NCBI GenBank assembly: GCA_917880885.1
Contig: OU862931.1
Coordinates: 14,519,337 to 14,583,336, forward strand
Source: Limnephilus marmoratus
Lineage: Eukaryota; Arthropoda; Insecta; Trichoptera; Limnephilidae
Direction: 5' to 3'
Length of the DNA: 64,000 bases
Part shown: one piece after another, positions 32,812-44,933 of the stretch
How positions within the stretch are numbered: position 1 is the stretch's first letter
Layout of the letters: every line of letters starts with the position of its first letter
Notes under the pieces: generated by a model
Told to the model about the DNA's origin: nothing
Database searches by the model: none
Seen by the model: only the letters and a program-made list of their open reading frames with translations
Program-made: the position numbers and the translations under genes

Positions 32812-34105
32812 TATAAATAAGTTTGCTGTGTTAGAAGAAGGAAGTGATAATTACTACGGAAATCATGATAAAAAAAAATTAAATGAACTGCGCCTAAAAT
32901 GTCACCATGTCACAACAGAAATTTTTCCCGCGAATGAACGAAAGAATATGGCCGCCGCGCTTGCGCAAATGTACCAAAGATCAAAGCGGCCAACATAAAA
33001 ACATCATTATGTTATTGGTATCGTTGTAGGAATACCGTTCAACGGCCACCATATAGGAACACCGTTAAACGGTCGTTAAGCGTTTTTTTTATTAGTAAGG
33101 CTGTCGCTTAAGGCTCTGCAACCGGGCTCGAAAAGAAGAAGATGGAGAGATACGAAATTTCGAATGTTAGAGGAGAGCGCTAACATTTATCTTAAACAGC
33201 ATTTAAAGAAACACTGTGAATTTTTTCATACATATAACTTGTAAAATAACTGAAACAAACGTGTTAATAATAATTTTTGGAGCATACTTTGCGATTTTTT
33301 TCTATCGAGGGAATATTATATAATTTGCGTTTCGGCGCGGGCAAAGTCTAGATATTATCTTCAAGAATAACATATATTTTTTCAAGAGCTTTAAAACTTA
33401 CCGTGTTTAAGGGAAATATGTAATAAATCGGTACAAATCCGGGTTGCGGGCCCTTAATTAAAAAAAGATAGCTTCTGCAAACCACCATTTTTTTTCGTTG
33501 TTTCAAAATCCACCGCACAGTTTATAAATTTTAAAATAATAAAACTGACAAAAATACAACACAATACCAATTTGAGAATGCTATTTTCCTGTCAGAAATT
33601 CGTGTAAATGTTGACCATATTGGCGGCCTTATTTGTGATCGTATCACGAATTATATTGGGTTAAACTCCGTAGGAAATCTTCCCATTGTCGTTAATTGCG
33701 TTAGTAATGCCTTGTTTCAGACAATCGCGTTAGCGCTAAGAACGCTCAAAGCGCTACTCGAATAACTTGATCAAGTAACGTTTACAATATTACAGAGCGT
33801 GATGTGGAACTATTATTATGAAATTGATAGGAAATATCTTCATCTATTTTTTATAATTTTTTTTTACCATTAACTTTCTTTCGTTACATTTAAAAACATT
33901 ATATGATAATGTGGGCTTCACGGGGTGCTTTACCCTCGCTAAAGAAAAAAAATCGGCAAATATTTTGAGGTAATGAAGTGTGTATTGTAAAGGTTATTGT
34001 GTATTACGCATATAAGTTTTGTTATTTTATGTTTTAAATTTTTTTAAGATTTCTGATTTTGTTACCTCTATTTGAATAACCAGTTGTTTCCAAAACATAT
34101 TATCT
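32812..34105. other. Long non-coding stretch
   Basis: No recognised gene. aataccgttcaacggcc and acaccgttaaacggtc form two similar small palindromes at 33030-33080. Confidence 0.45.
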
Positions 34106-34692
34106 CCACCAATGAGAAGAAATTAAAAGAAAAAAGGAAGAAATTTCGATTTGGGAGGTGGGTATGGGTACCGCCACCCCGGGGACAATTCATTGGATAA
34201 CCAACACCTCTGCCATAGGTCATCCCAAGTGTTTCGCTACGTTTAGTGATTTAGCAGGGGTACCCGAGTTCATGGGATGAGGTTTGTCTAGGTCTTGGAG
34301 GCGGATGACCAGGACATACTGAACCCCAGATTCATTCCCACCCCTTAAACCCTTTTCCTTCCCAGAACTCTCCTCTCCTTCCTTTCCATAAAAAAAACCC
34401 TCCACACAGCATCCCCAAAGATGATAGGCCCTGAGGGAAATTATTTTCCTCTCGGCCTCCCGTGTGGAGCTCATGTTAAAATAAAATGCCACGCATCCGC
34501 CGCCAAGATCCGAACAAGCCAAACCCCTTGAACCAGGCACCCTGCTAAGTCACCAAATGTTGCGAACAACTTGGGTGACCTATAGCAGAGGTGTTGGTAA
34601 TCCAATGAATGGTATACGGGGTGGTGGTACCCATTACCACCTCCCAAATGGAATTTTCTCCTTTTTTTCTTACAATTTCTTCTCATTGGTGG
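34106..34692. repeat. Foldback: two family B copies in inverted orientation
   Basis: A plus-strand family B copy (34148-34485) is followed by a minus-strand 5' part (34486-34655). Pairing extends beyond the family into the flanks: ccaccaatgagaagaaatt at 34106 mirrors aatttcttctcattggtgg ending at 34692. Arms are about 200 bp, loop about 190 bp. Confidence 0.75.
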
Positions 34693-35639
34693 GTGTTGCT
34701 CAGGCTCCTTGCCAGATTCAATATCAGCAGATACTCTCAGTGTCTCCTTGATGAGAGATTACTAATCAGAATCGTGATGTTATCGTAGATAGAAATAGCT
34801 TTAGACATGACTTTGTGATCATAATCTGAATAACCAGGTAGTCACTTCCAGACTCAATCTATCTCTTATCCCTTTCACCAATTTTACAAAAGTACTACAA
34901 AATAAAATATAATGTAATTGAGAACGAAACGAGTAAACAAACAGTAAAAAAATGTGCCACCGTTCACTTGCGTAATATTGTGAATAATTTTTCTAGTGGT
35001 CTAAAAAATACAAGTCCAGATGATAATAATAATTGTAGGTTATGTTCAAGCATTTTCACAATAACTCAAAAACATTGTGAATTAATAACTTATTGTAAAA
35101 ATGTAAGCAAATATGGACTTCTAAGCTTTTCAAGGTCATTTTTAAAAAAATAATCTCCTACCTGAAGAATCTTAAATTCTCCATACTTTTTAAAGAAACA
35201 TCAGCTCTACTTTTGGCACTAATCTTCTCATAAATGTAATGTCAATTGTATTCGAGGGAAGCAAATGTAAAATCATACAATGTCGAATGTTTTAAATATA
35301 GCGTCCTATGCATTCAAAGTTGGATCTTCTCCAAGCACAAAATTTCTTATAAAAGTGTGTTTATCGAAAGTGACCTCCCAGATGAGTGCTTCTTTAATGT
35401 CATAAAAAAACGTGGAAAATTCATGGAAACTTAATTTCGAAAACACATTTTATATAAACAATTAAAAGCATTACACCAAACTATATCTTACTACGTGATA
35501 AACAATAATTTTATCCAGAAATTACGCAATTTTAATTTAACTAATGTCAAAATTTGAGGAAGGCCAAAACCAGGTACTAAAATACCTTTCGACCCCTAAT
35601 CAAAACACTGGCGTATCCTAAACATGACGGTATATAACA
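34693..35639. other. Non-coding stretch
   Basis: A 61-codon plus-strand frame at 34968-35153 has a CxxC pair but no identifiable domain. A short SINE A-like piece (gatactctcagtgtc) lies near 34731. Confidence 0.45.
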
Positions 35640-35760
35640 GCGGTCGGCAATTAGTTTTGGTGGCGGGCCCTATGAATATGTCAAATTTTTGGGGGGGCCA
35701 CACGACCGTTGACGTCACTCGGGCATGGAATACATGATACATGGAAATGCCCCGCAGGCG
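35640..35760 (+). mobile_element. Possible hAT left end, truncated
   Basis: cagcggtcggcaattagttt and the G/C-rich ggcgggcc that follows resemble the hAT ends at 26417. No right end or TSD was found. Confidence 0.4.
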
Positions 35761-35809
35761 AAAGTATTTTGAATGATTATTACACTTTTTGAAACATATA
35801 TATATATTT

Positions 35810-37142
35810 TTTTTTTATTTTTTTTATTTATCTATAATAAAATATATTTACAATGGTTTTATTTGTATGCCTGTCTCACTAGGGTATACCTGTGTCGAGA
35901 CAGGCGTACAGGTATATAAATGAATATAGTAGTTACAAGGATATTTCAGGTAAAATACATATTATGAATAGAATTAAAACAGAAGGGTGATTGGACGGGT
36001 GGTAAATCTTTTAAAGAGAGTTATTTTTAAAATGTTGGAGATGAAGTAATGAAATAAATTCTGCCTAATCTATTTATAGGTTAAATTTGACAGGATTCCA
36101 TTATTTTCATTTATTTTATAAGGGTTAGGTTGTATGTGAATAGTTATTTCTGTCTATGTGTGATTTATTTTACAGATATTTGTGATAGTGTGGCGTCCAA
36201 TACTTATAATCCATTTTTTAATATCTTGTTTGAATTTTGTAAAGGAGTCACTTTGTCTGATCGTAGTTGGTAGTGTATTGTATAGTTTACAAGCTATGTA
36301 TTTAGAGTGTCTTTGCCCGAAGGTGGTTTTGAAAAAAGGAGTTTGGAGAAGTTCGTTGTTTTTGGCTCGGGTATTGTGTATTGTTTGTGTAGCTTTGTAT
36401 GGTGTTTTGTTGTTTTTGTGTAAATTAAGTAATATGGATCTTGAGTAGAGCTGTTTTATGTCCACAATGTTGAAGGAATTGAAGATAGTATCAGTGCTGG
36501 TAGTAAGCGGCATTTTAAGAATTATTTTTATGATTAGTTTTTGTGCTTTCATGATGGGATCAAGGGCATTGGAATATGCATTACCCCATGCTAGAATTCC
36601 GTATTCGATGTGAGATTGGCACAATGAGTAATATACTGTTTTTAAAAGTTTTAGGTTAAGGAAATTGCGTGTTTGTTTGAAAAAGTATATAGCTTTTTGG
36701 ATTTTGTTTGTAGTATTATGTATATGTTGTTTCCAATTCAGGTGTGTATCGAAGGTTACTCCTAAATATTTGATAATGTTTACTTGCTCTAGGCATGGGC
36801 AGTCACAGTTCCGGTTTAGAGATGAATTTTTACATTTGTGTATTTTTAATGGCGCTGCTAGGTATGACTTTGGGATATTGGTGAGACTAGACAGTAAGTA
36901 TTTGGTTTTCTGTACATTTAGAGCTAATATGTTCGAGTCAAGCCAATATTTTACCTGTTGAATTCCTTCCTCCGCTTTGGAATATGCGGTAAGCCAATCT
37001 TTTGCTTGGAAGAGAAGGACAGTGTCATCGGCGAAACTGACAATAGTGGCATCGATATCTAGGTTGCATAACTCGTTAATATATATTAGGAAGAGCGTTG
37101 GACCTATAACACTGCCTTGAGGGACCCCGTAACTAATGGGCA
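35810..37142 (-). mobile_element. Jockey/CR1-like LINE, 5'-truncated
   Basis: A ~340-base 3' UTR and the last ~330 codons of ORF2, ending at a T-rich (minus-strand A-rich) tail near 35812. The 3' UTR block gcctgtctcactagggtata recurs in a minimal copy at 60575-60665. Copy start near 37142 is abrupt. Confidence 0.85.
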
Positions 37143-37143
37143 A
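36154..37143 (-). pseudogene. Reverse transcriptase C-terminal half, open frame
   Basis: The frame opens inside RT at YGVPQGSVIGPTLFLIYINE and includes the catalytic FADD (about residue 38), WLDSNILALNVQKTKYLL (RT thumb side), VNIIKYLGVTFDTHLNWKQH, and QSHIEYGILAWGNAYSNAL. The last ~100 residues are the usual C-terminal tail, with CKLYNTLPTTIR standing for WNxLP. It is related to, but clearly distinct from, the LINE at 12925 (shared LFLIYINELCN). The fingers, palm start and endonuclease are lost by truncation, so it cannot act alone. It has no stop or shift over 329 codons, which indicates a fairly recent insertion. Confidence 0.85.
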
Positions 37144-38194
37144 ATTCTGGCTCTTTGTGGTACTGAGTATATTGATCCATCCTGGAAGGACTAGGCATCC
37201 ACAATAGGCTTTTAACTATCTGCTTACAACGTATCTTAAGATACTTTGGACCCGTAGCTCGCCAAACTGAGGACTCATAGTCACCGGAAAATCTGAAGGC
37301 AGACGAAGCAGAGGAGGTTACCAATGTGTTGGAGTAACCATGTATCACTGGCGTCTGGTACGTCGGAGTTCGCAGTTCTCCACGTAGCGCAGGACCGCGA
37401 GAGTGGAGGACCCTTGTCCATTGGAGTAAGGAGTATACGATCAAGTCTGTTCCTCATTGCTGAGGAGTATACGATGAGCAATGAGGAACAGCATTGAAAA
37501 TAACACGTTTTGAAAAATCAGGACCAACCGGTTGGTTACGTGGGCCGCCAATTGTGGATCGCTGGTATATAATATGTATGTATTGTAGAAACCGTTTCAT
37601 CGTGACCGGTGCGATACGAATGCCTTACGGCATCGTCGGACCGCGACATACGCAGGGTTACCGCAGTACCCCAATCAATTATTTCGCCAATCAAACGGTG
37701 GTTTGGGGCTAAATTGTGCCGGGAAGGGTTGATGATTGTGATCAAACGATATTTTGACAAAGACTTTGAAGAATATTGTGGTTTTAAGATGTGATTGAAA
37801 GCTTTGTGGTATAATTATTCTGAGATAGTGGTTTGACATTTGATCTTATAGAAGTCGAAAATTAATTATTTGTATTGTTGTTGGAAGAAAGATCTTAGTT
37901 GCGAGAAACTGTTGCTATATTTCCGCACGTTCTAGTGTGAAAGATACTCTTAGAATCGCTCTGGTGTAAGAAAACCATTCCGAATTGAATTGAAAAAATT
38001 ATTTTATACGATCAGTTGGGATATGTGCGTATTCACATAAAATAAATAAAATAAAAAGGCTAAAATACTGTTGGTTCAAAAAATATTTTTAGTTCATAAA
38101 ATATTATTGTACAATAAACATCAATACGCTTTTCAAAAACAATATGGTTGCAAGTTGCATTTAGAAGAATCACATTTTTTCCAAATAGCAGGGT
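37144..38194. other. Non-coding stretch with one strong hairpin
   Basis: tgttcctcattgct and agcaatgaggaaca pair at about 37449-37492. Other small frames on both strands show no motif. Confidence 0.5.
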
Positions 38195-38865
38195 TTCTTT
38201 TTTTCCCCAGATTTAAATGTCCGGGTAAAATTTTCCCCAAAGGAAAAACTAAACCCTTTCACACACTTCCCCAAATAATCATCTAGTCAATCCACGCTAT
38301 GCAATTGCACTATATAAGTATTATAAATACAAAACAATATAAGAACCAAATGTCAACCTATCAGAGACCAAATGGGAAAAAAACGGCTTTGTGGAACTCC
38401 TAATTGGACCTATAAATCCTACAGATCCCTCAATATAAATATTTTAAAAGTCTGTTTTAATCCTACATGTATTTAAAATGACTGATTTTTTCGTTTTTAT
38501 ATATAAATTCTTTAACAAATCTAATATGCCTAAATTTTTAATGAGAGAGCTAGGTATAATGCCAGTAGCCGAAGTAACAAATGGTAATAATTTTATAGCT
38601 GAGAATGCCAAATTTTTTTAATCTCATATCCTAAATCTGTATATTTTCTTATTTTTTCAGAAACAGATTTTTGAATATTACAGGAATTTTGAATAGCTAC
38701 ATCAATGACTAATTGTTCTGTCTTTTATAGTTTTATCGTAATGTATTTTATAAAATTCTTTATCTAAAAATAAATTTGGTTCATATTCGTAATTTGGTAC
38801 TACATAAAAGTTATATAATTTGGATAAAAGTTATCATATTTTTCTCATGAAATCAACTAATCAAC
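38195..38865 (-). pseudogene. R4/Dong-like LINE 3' end, decayed copy
   Basis: It matches 49436-50060 in order: the 3' UTR with gcaattgcactatataagta, then C-terminal coding sequence with frameshifts. About 58 bases of the coding part present at 49893-49950 are missing here. Confidence 0.75.
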
Positions 38866-39227
38866 CTAACTCACGTTTCCATTCGAATTTTTTTTAAAGC
38901 TGACACATAAAAGCTCCGGTTATTCTCAAAAATGGAACCAACGCAAAATGAATACATGGTGTGGCCTTTAGTGATAATTCCTTGCAATATTGCATTTCCC
39001 CGAAAACGCTGGAATGGTGGTCGGTAACACCCTATTTTACTGACTTTGATAGGCGGAATGGCAAAGTCGTGCATATTTTTTTTAAATTTACTAGAATTTA
39101 TAAAATGTTTTTTTTTTTTATCTCTGAAATTCGGTAAGGTAGATTCGTATTTGTGGCATTTTAAAATGCACGTATTTGAAAAATAAATTATCACGTTTTT
39201 CAGCATTTTGAATTGTGTGTTTTTTAA
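38866..39227. other. Non-coding stretch
   Basis: No recognised content. Confidence 0.45.
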
Positions 39228-39617
39228 ATTTGGGAGGTGGGAATGGGTATATGGTAATGGATAACCAAAACCTCCACCAAAGGTCACCCCAAGTGGTTCG
39301 TTACGTTTGGTGGCTTAGCAGGGGTGCCTCGGTTCATGGGGTTAAGTTTGCGGAAACGTCTGCTCACTTGTTGCATAAAAGGCCGTATCGGAAGTGACTG
39401 GTTGAAGGAGACATTTTAATCTCTCCAGCAAGACTCTCTTGGAACATCGCCTTACCGCAGTGCGAGGGATGGATTCATATGTCTGTCACTCCTGGACATA
39501 CGGACCTCCAGATTCCTACCCACCCCTCATACCTATTTCCTTCGCAGAACTTCTTCTCCTTCCTTTCTTAAAAAGAACCTCCACACAGCATCTCCAAAGA
39601 TGATATAGACCCTAATA
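39228..39617 (+). repeat. Family B repeat, cut by MITE D
   Basis: Family order is intact up to tctccaaagatgatatagac, where the terminal acagggtgttaa of MITE D begins. Confidence 0.7.
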
Positions 39618-39759
39618 TACAGGGTGTTAAGGGTCGTACTTGACTTACTAACAAGTGATTCCTGACATTATTTGGAGTAAAAAAAATATATAAATGATAT
39701 TATTCTCCGGTGACTTTTTAATGTTTTTTTTAAGTTTTCTTATTTTTTTTCTTTAAAAC

Positions 39760-40033
39760 TGTAGTGTTGGTAATTTGTGTATCTGTCGGGTAGGTTCGGG
39801 AATACCGAACCTAGCCGAAGCGACCGGACATCGGCACAATATAATAGCGAGCACAGAGCTCGTGCGGTTCTTTCTCGTTAAGCGGCTTACAGCCAACACT
39901 GTAAATATTATATTCTAATAAACAGTTTCCGTGTATCAAAGATACTACGTGTTTCAATGAATAACCTTGAAAACATCCAAGAGCGATACTGGAGATAAAG
40001 GGCCCAGTATTACCTGCAGTACAGGACATTACA
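39760..40033 (+). repeat. Gypsy 5' LTR
   Basis: Begins TGTAGTGTTGG and ends GGACATTACA. AATAAA at 39917-39922 is a likely poly(A) signal, and cacaatataatagcg upstream could hold the promoter. This LTR would drive the genomic RNA. Confidence 0.95.
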
Positions 40034-40034
40034 A

Positions 40035-40052
40035 GTGGCGCAGCTAAAAAGG
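40035..40052 (+). promoter_or_regulatory. Putative primer-binding site
   Basis: tggcgcagctaaaaagga starts one base after the LTR, where a tRNA 3' end should pair. TGGCGC starts are common in Gypsy elements; the tRNA was not determined. Confidence 0.55.
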
Positions 40053-40212
40053 ATTACACGCCAGACTGTTTATCAGATTGCGGCAAGTCGTGACAGGGAT
40101 CGTGACTTGCAAAAATCTCCCGAAGGTGACAATAAATCACTTGGGGCATCGCTGAAGTGCCATCCATCAGGAGATTTTCAGGGCATAATAGGAGACAGTG
40201 GAGAAGGAGGAA

Positions 40213-40375
40213 AGAAGAGGAAAATCACGGGACCCTGGGTAACTAAGTCCATCCCGGTAATACAGTGGAGAAGAGGAAAATTACTTACGGGACCCTGGGT
40301 AACTAAGTCCAGCCCGGTAATACAGTGGAGAAGAGGAAATTACGGGACCCTGGGTAACTAAGGCCAGCCCGGTAT
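40213..40375 (+). repeat. Three ~55-60 bp tandem repeats in the Gypsy leader
   Basis: cgggaccctgggtaactaag begins at 40228, 40288 and 40343. The units run from gagaagaggaaa to cccggtaatacagtg. They lie between the primer-binding site and gag. Confidence 0.9.
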
Positions 40376-40503
40376 TGATAATCCTGGAAGCGGCTGGGCG
40401 CCTGGACTGTAAAGGCGCCGGTTCCTGGTGTCAGGTTGTTTTGTTTCTTTTTTCTGGAAGGTGTTATTGTTGCCGGGTGTTTTTTTTTTTGGTGTGGGCG
40501 ATC

Positions 40504-43500
40504 ATGGAATCGGGCGGAATTTCCAGGTTCTCTCACGTTAATGGGGATTGGAGTTTGTTTCGCCTGAGGTTAGAACAGTTCCTTCTAATTCGTGATGACA
40601 CAAAAACGATTAAGTTAGATGCTTCTCAGAAACGCGCATATTTGCTAAATCTTCTAGAAGCGGAGACATAAACTCTTTTGATCAATTTATGTTTTCCTTC
40701 TAAAGTTACAGACGTGGCATTCGATCAGTTAATAGAATTAATTGAGAAACATTGTTCCAGACCGCGATCGGTGTTCAAGGAACGAGAAAATTTTTATCAG
40801 GCCAAGCAATCGCTTGGTGAATCAGTCAGGGATTTTGCAGTGCGTTTACGAGGATTATCTTCGTTTTGCGAGTTCGGAACGCGTTTACCGGAATGTTTAG
40901 CTGATGTTTTTGCAATCGGCATTTTGCTGGGCCGAGCCAAGGAAAAAATTTTTCTCGAGGGGACTAAATTAACGTTTAACAAAATGGAAGAATTAGCAAT
41001 AACGGTTTCAGTTTTAGATAATCTGGTTCCGGAAATTAAATCAGAAGTTTCCGTCGGGACGTCGGGCGGCGTGAATTCAATTAAACGCTCGTATTCGCCG
41101 GGGAGAGATTCACATCCGGATAAAACTCAAGGTTTCCGAAGGTCATCTTCGCGGTCGAAAAGTCCCGAGCCGAGAGGATTCTCGAATATTAAAAAATGTA
41201 CCATTTGCGGTGAATCACATTTAGAAAAATATTGTAAATTTAAGAATGCAAAATGTTTTAATTGTCACAAAATAGGGCATTTGAAGAAATTCTGTAAGAA
41301 TCACAATGTTTATCCGATTTTTGAACAATCCCGGGATAAGGTTATTAATAGTATTTCTTACATTAATCCGTTTAGGGCTAATGTAATAATTAATAAATTA
41401 AAATGTTCCGCTATGATTGATTCAGGCGCCAGTATGTCGGTCATGCCTGATTTTATTTTCAACCGTTATTTTGGGGATGTAACATTGTCACCTGATAAGC
41501 GTACTTTATCTGGATACGATGGTAAACCACTTAATCTTGTAGGTAGTGCTTGTATTACCGTAGAATACAATAATATTAAAAATAATTTATTATTTACTGT
41601 TGTGATTAATGGCTCGGAATTGATAGTGGGTCGGGACTTCATGGAGGCTTTTAATCTGAAGATAGTTCCAGTGATGGATAATTCGGTTTCAACAATCAAA
41701 GACAAAATTGAAATGATTGACAACGAGTTTCCAGAAGTGTTTTCGCCGGGGCTGGGTAAATTCAGTAAACATAAAGTGAGTTTCAAAGTGAACAAGGAAG
41801 CTCGTCCTGTTTTTTTTAATGCGAGGCCGGTTCCGTTCGCTATTAAGGAAAAAATTGAGAGAGAATTAGAAACTATGGTAGCTGATGGTATCATTTCTCC
41901 GGTAACCAGCAGTGAATACGCGTCTCCAATTGTACCGGTAATTAAAAAGAACGGGAATGTTAGGATTTGCGTGGACTACAAGAGATCTTTAAATCTCATG
42001 ACGGACTTGGAAAGGTACCCACTTCCCTCCATAAATGAAGTTGTTCACAAAGTAAGTTCGGGTAAAGTGTTCGCTAAACTAGATTTAAGACAGGCTTACT
42101 CACAATTAGAATTAGCTGACTTTTGCAAAAAGTATACTACAATAAATACGCATTTAGGGTTATTTCAATATAACAGACTAGTCTTTGGTTTTAAGTCAGC
42201 GCCAGCGATCTTCGCTAGGACTATAGCAAGCTGTCTTCAGGGGTTGAAGGGGGTGGCATTCTATTTAGACGATATCATCATTTCGGGGGTCAACGAACTG
42301 GATTTAGTGTATAACATACAGGCAGTGTGCGCGCGTTTACGAGAGTGCGGGTTGAGGGTCAACACGGATAAATGCGAATTTTTTGTAGAATCGGTTGAAT
42401 TTTTGGGGTATGTAATTTCGGGGAGCGGAATCCAACCTCAGCCAAACAAACTGGAAGCTATAAAAAACGCTCCGTATCCTACGGACGTTCATAAATTGAA
42501 AAGTTTATTGGGTTTTCTAAATTTTTATCGGAATTTCATTCCTAGGATGTCATCGATACTGGAACCCCTGCATAACCTTTTGAAAAAAGGGGTAGAGTGG
42601 AATTTCTCAGAAGACTGTAAAGTAGCAGTCGATACCATTAAAGAATTAATGAGCAACAACACGATTCTTACAAATTATTTTCCGGACTTACCGGTAAAAC
42701 TGTATACGGACGCTAGTACATGCGGACTCGGGGCTGCGTTAATGCACGTGTTTAAGGACGGCACAATGCGTCCAATTGAGTTCGCTTCTCGTAGTTTAAC
42801 AACCGCCGAAAAGAAATATAATATTTTGGATCTCGAAGCTCTGGCAATTGTGTTCGGGTTAAATAATTTTTTTCAGTACCTTTTTGGAAGGGAGTTCACG
42901 TTATGCGTTGACAATATGCCGTTATTAAGAATTCTAGGGGAACACAAAAATATTCCGGTTCTCGCAGCAAACCGTTTGCAGAGATATGGCATCATTCTGG
43001 CAGGGTTTTCGTACAAAACGGAATTTGTGAAATCTTGTAATAACCAAGCAGATTTTCTTTCTCGCTTACCGTTAAAGGACACAGTTGAGGGTTTTAAGGA
43101 TGATTGCGGGACTGACTTTGTTTGTTTTATTGAGAATTGTGACCATGTTAATTTTCAAGCAGTTGTGTTAGCCACCGCAGCAGATAGCGAATTACAGCTA
43201 GTGTTTAGGTATTTGCGGCAGGGCTGGCCCAAACGAGTAAACCGTGACAGCAGTATATGGAAATATTGGTTGAAAAGGAATGAACTTTCTATCGTAGAAG
43301 ATTGTTTGTTTTGGCAACATAGAATAGTTATACCTGTTTCTCTCCAAAGGCAAGTTTTAGATTTATTACACAGGTCACATCTAGGTATTGTAAAAATGAG
43401 GGGAATTTCTAAAACATATTTTTGGTGGACTTCTCTGAACAAAGATTTGGAGGAAGTCGTTCAATCTTGTTCAGATTGTTCGTTGTCAAAACAGTCACCA

Positions 43501-43713
43501 CCCAAAAGTCAATTGACGGTTTGGCCAAATCCAGGTAAAGCTTGGAGTAGGGTACATCTAGATTATTGTGGACCCCTAGCGGGGAAGATGTTTCTCGTGG
43601 TTTGTGACTCATTCTCGAAGTGGTTAGACTGTATCAAGGTGCAGAAGGCAGATTCAACTCACACGATTATGGAATTGAGGAAATTTTTTCTAATTTTGGC
43701 AACCCTGAGTTAA
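40504..43713 (+). pseudogene. Gypsy gag-pol, with a nonsense codon and frameshifts
   Basis: The ATG at 40504 opens a gag frame, stopped by TAA at 40669-40671, after which the same frame stays open to 43713. Capsid-like sequence is followed by two CCHC zinc knuckles (CTICGESHLEKYC and CFNCHKIGHLKKFC, 41196-41300). Next comes an aspartic protease with MIDSGAS (41414). The RT has RICVDYK, KLDLRQAYSQLELAD and the catalytic YLDD near 42262. The RNase H has LYTDAST and LDLEALA (42700-42850). The integrase zinc-binding HHCC lies at 43370-43490 and the first catalytic Asp in VHLDYCGP at about 43560. Gag and pol form one frame, with no ribosomal-frameshift overlap seen. The frame changes near 43690 into the integrase part that follows. 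Confidence 0.93.
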
Positions 43714-44267
43714 TTGTATCTGACAATGGCTCAGTTTTTACAAGTGAGGAATTTTATTTTAAGCTTATGACTTCTCCGGTGAAACACCCCCAGTCAAACG
43801 GGCTGGCAGAAAATGCAGTAAAAATTTCGAAAATGTTCCTCAAGAAACTGTTAATAAACGGTAAATTCCCACTAGATTACAATGTCAAGCTGTTGAATTT
43901 TTTAGTGGACTATAGGAATTCTTTCCATTGTTCGACAGGTATTGAACCAGCGGTTCTGTTAGTAGGAAGAAGGCTGCGTTCTACGTTCGACAGTTTGTTG
44001 CCAGTGAAAAATGGAGAAGACTTTTCGGAAAAAGTCAAGGAAGCTAACGTTAACATTTCTAAAGCTCAATCTGATCAAGTTAGGTTGTACAGAGGGGTAA
44101 AAACCAGGGTTTTTAAAGTTGGACAAAAATGTTTGACAAAAGATTATCGTCATGATAATAAAGTCGTTTGGGCTAAGGGTGTAGTTTCTAGAAAGCTAGG
44201 TAAAAAAGTTTATATTATTAAAATAGGAAACACTGATGTGAATGGAAGAGACATGTGGACCAGATGA
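43620..44267 (+). pseudogene. Gypsy integrase catalytic core and C-terminus, shifted frame
   Basis: In another frame from the preceding block, this carries the rest of the integrase DDE triad: the second Asp in LIVSDNGSVF and the Glu in HPQSNGLAENAVK. The C-terminal part has RLYRGVKTRVFKVGQ. The usable overlap with the previous frame is near 43685-43700, close to a run of T. A second frame change near 44240 ends it early. Confidence 0.9.
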
Positions 44268-44518
44268 GGGAAATGTCAGTGAGCTGGAAGGAAGATGGCA
44301 AAATTGCGCTGCATCCCGCGTCTGAAATTTTGAGGAACGAGCCTCATGAGTTAGAGACTGCGACCTTGTTGCGTGGATTGACTGGTTGTTCTCCTGATTC
44401 CAGGTTGGTGGGGGAGGAGGTGGTGTCGGAGCAGGCACGGCAACAGAGACCATGGTCGGGAAGACTGCGTTCAAGTCACAAGGCACCTACAACTTCCAGA
44501 GGAGACGGGACAACTTGA
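44255..44518 (+). pseudogene. Gypsy integrase tail, third frame
   Basis: HVDQMREMSVSW at the junction matches the typical end of Gypsy integrases (W+RH.DQ.R). The next ~75 residues are rich in Arg, Ser and Glu and end at TGA 44516-44518. There is no membrane segment, so no envelope protein. Confidence 0.7.
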
Positions 44519-44659
44519 CCCAGTCACCGCGGTTAAATTATGTGTATCTTAAAAAAATTATTGTGTATGAAGTATTACAATTTATGTTAATTGTTATTTA
44601 AGTTATTTAAGTTATTTTGTTATTTAAGTAAGTAGCTTCAGAGTTGAAGGAGGGAGAGA
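44519..44659 (+). other. Gypsy 3' non-coding region and polypurine tract
   Basis: Short repeats of ttatttaagt are followed by the purine run gaaggagggagaga (44646-44659) directly before the 3' LTR, the expected primer for plus-strand DNA. Confidence 0.85.
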
Positions 44660-44933
44660 TGTAGTGTTGGTAATTTGTGTATCTGTCGGGTAGGTTCGGG
44701 AATACCGAACCTAGCCGAAGCGACCGGACATCGGCACAATATAATAGCGAGCACAGAGCTCGTGCGGTTCTTTCTCGTTAAGCGGCTTACAGCCAACACT
44801 GTAAATATTATATTCTAATAAACAGTTTCCGTGTATCAAAGATACTACGTGTTTCAATGAATAACCTTGAAAACATCCAAGAGCGATACTGGAGATAAAG
44901 GGCCCAGTATTACCTGCAGTTCAGGACATTACA
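44660..44933 (+). repeat. Gypsy 3' LTR
   Basis: Identical to the 5' LTR except for one base near its end. AATAAA at 44817-44822. Confidence 0.95.

Larger units (their letters stand above)
39760..44933 (+). mobile_element. Ty3/Gypsy-type LTR retrotransposon, 5.17 kb
   Basis: Two 274-base LTRs (39760-40033, 44660-44933) flank a gag-pol region in plus orientation. A 5-base duplication aaaac lies at 39755-39759 and 44934-44938. The domain order protease, RT, RNase H, integrase places it in Ty3/Gypsy. No envelope-like frame follows integrase. The LTRs differ at one position (40021 a, 44921 t), which indicates a young insertion. The coding region nevertheless has one stop and two frame changes. 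Confidence 0.95.

Noticed and set aside
44519..44659. Envelope gene downstream of Gypsy pol
   Set aside because: The space between integrase and the 3' LTR is too short and has no signal peptide or membrane segment.
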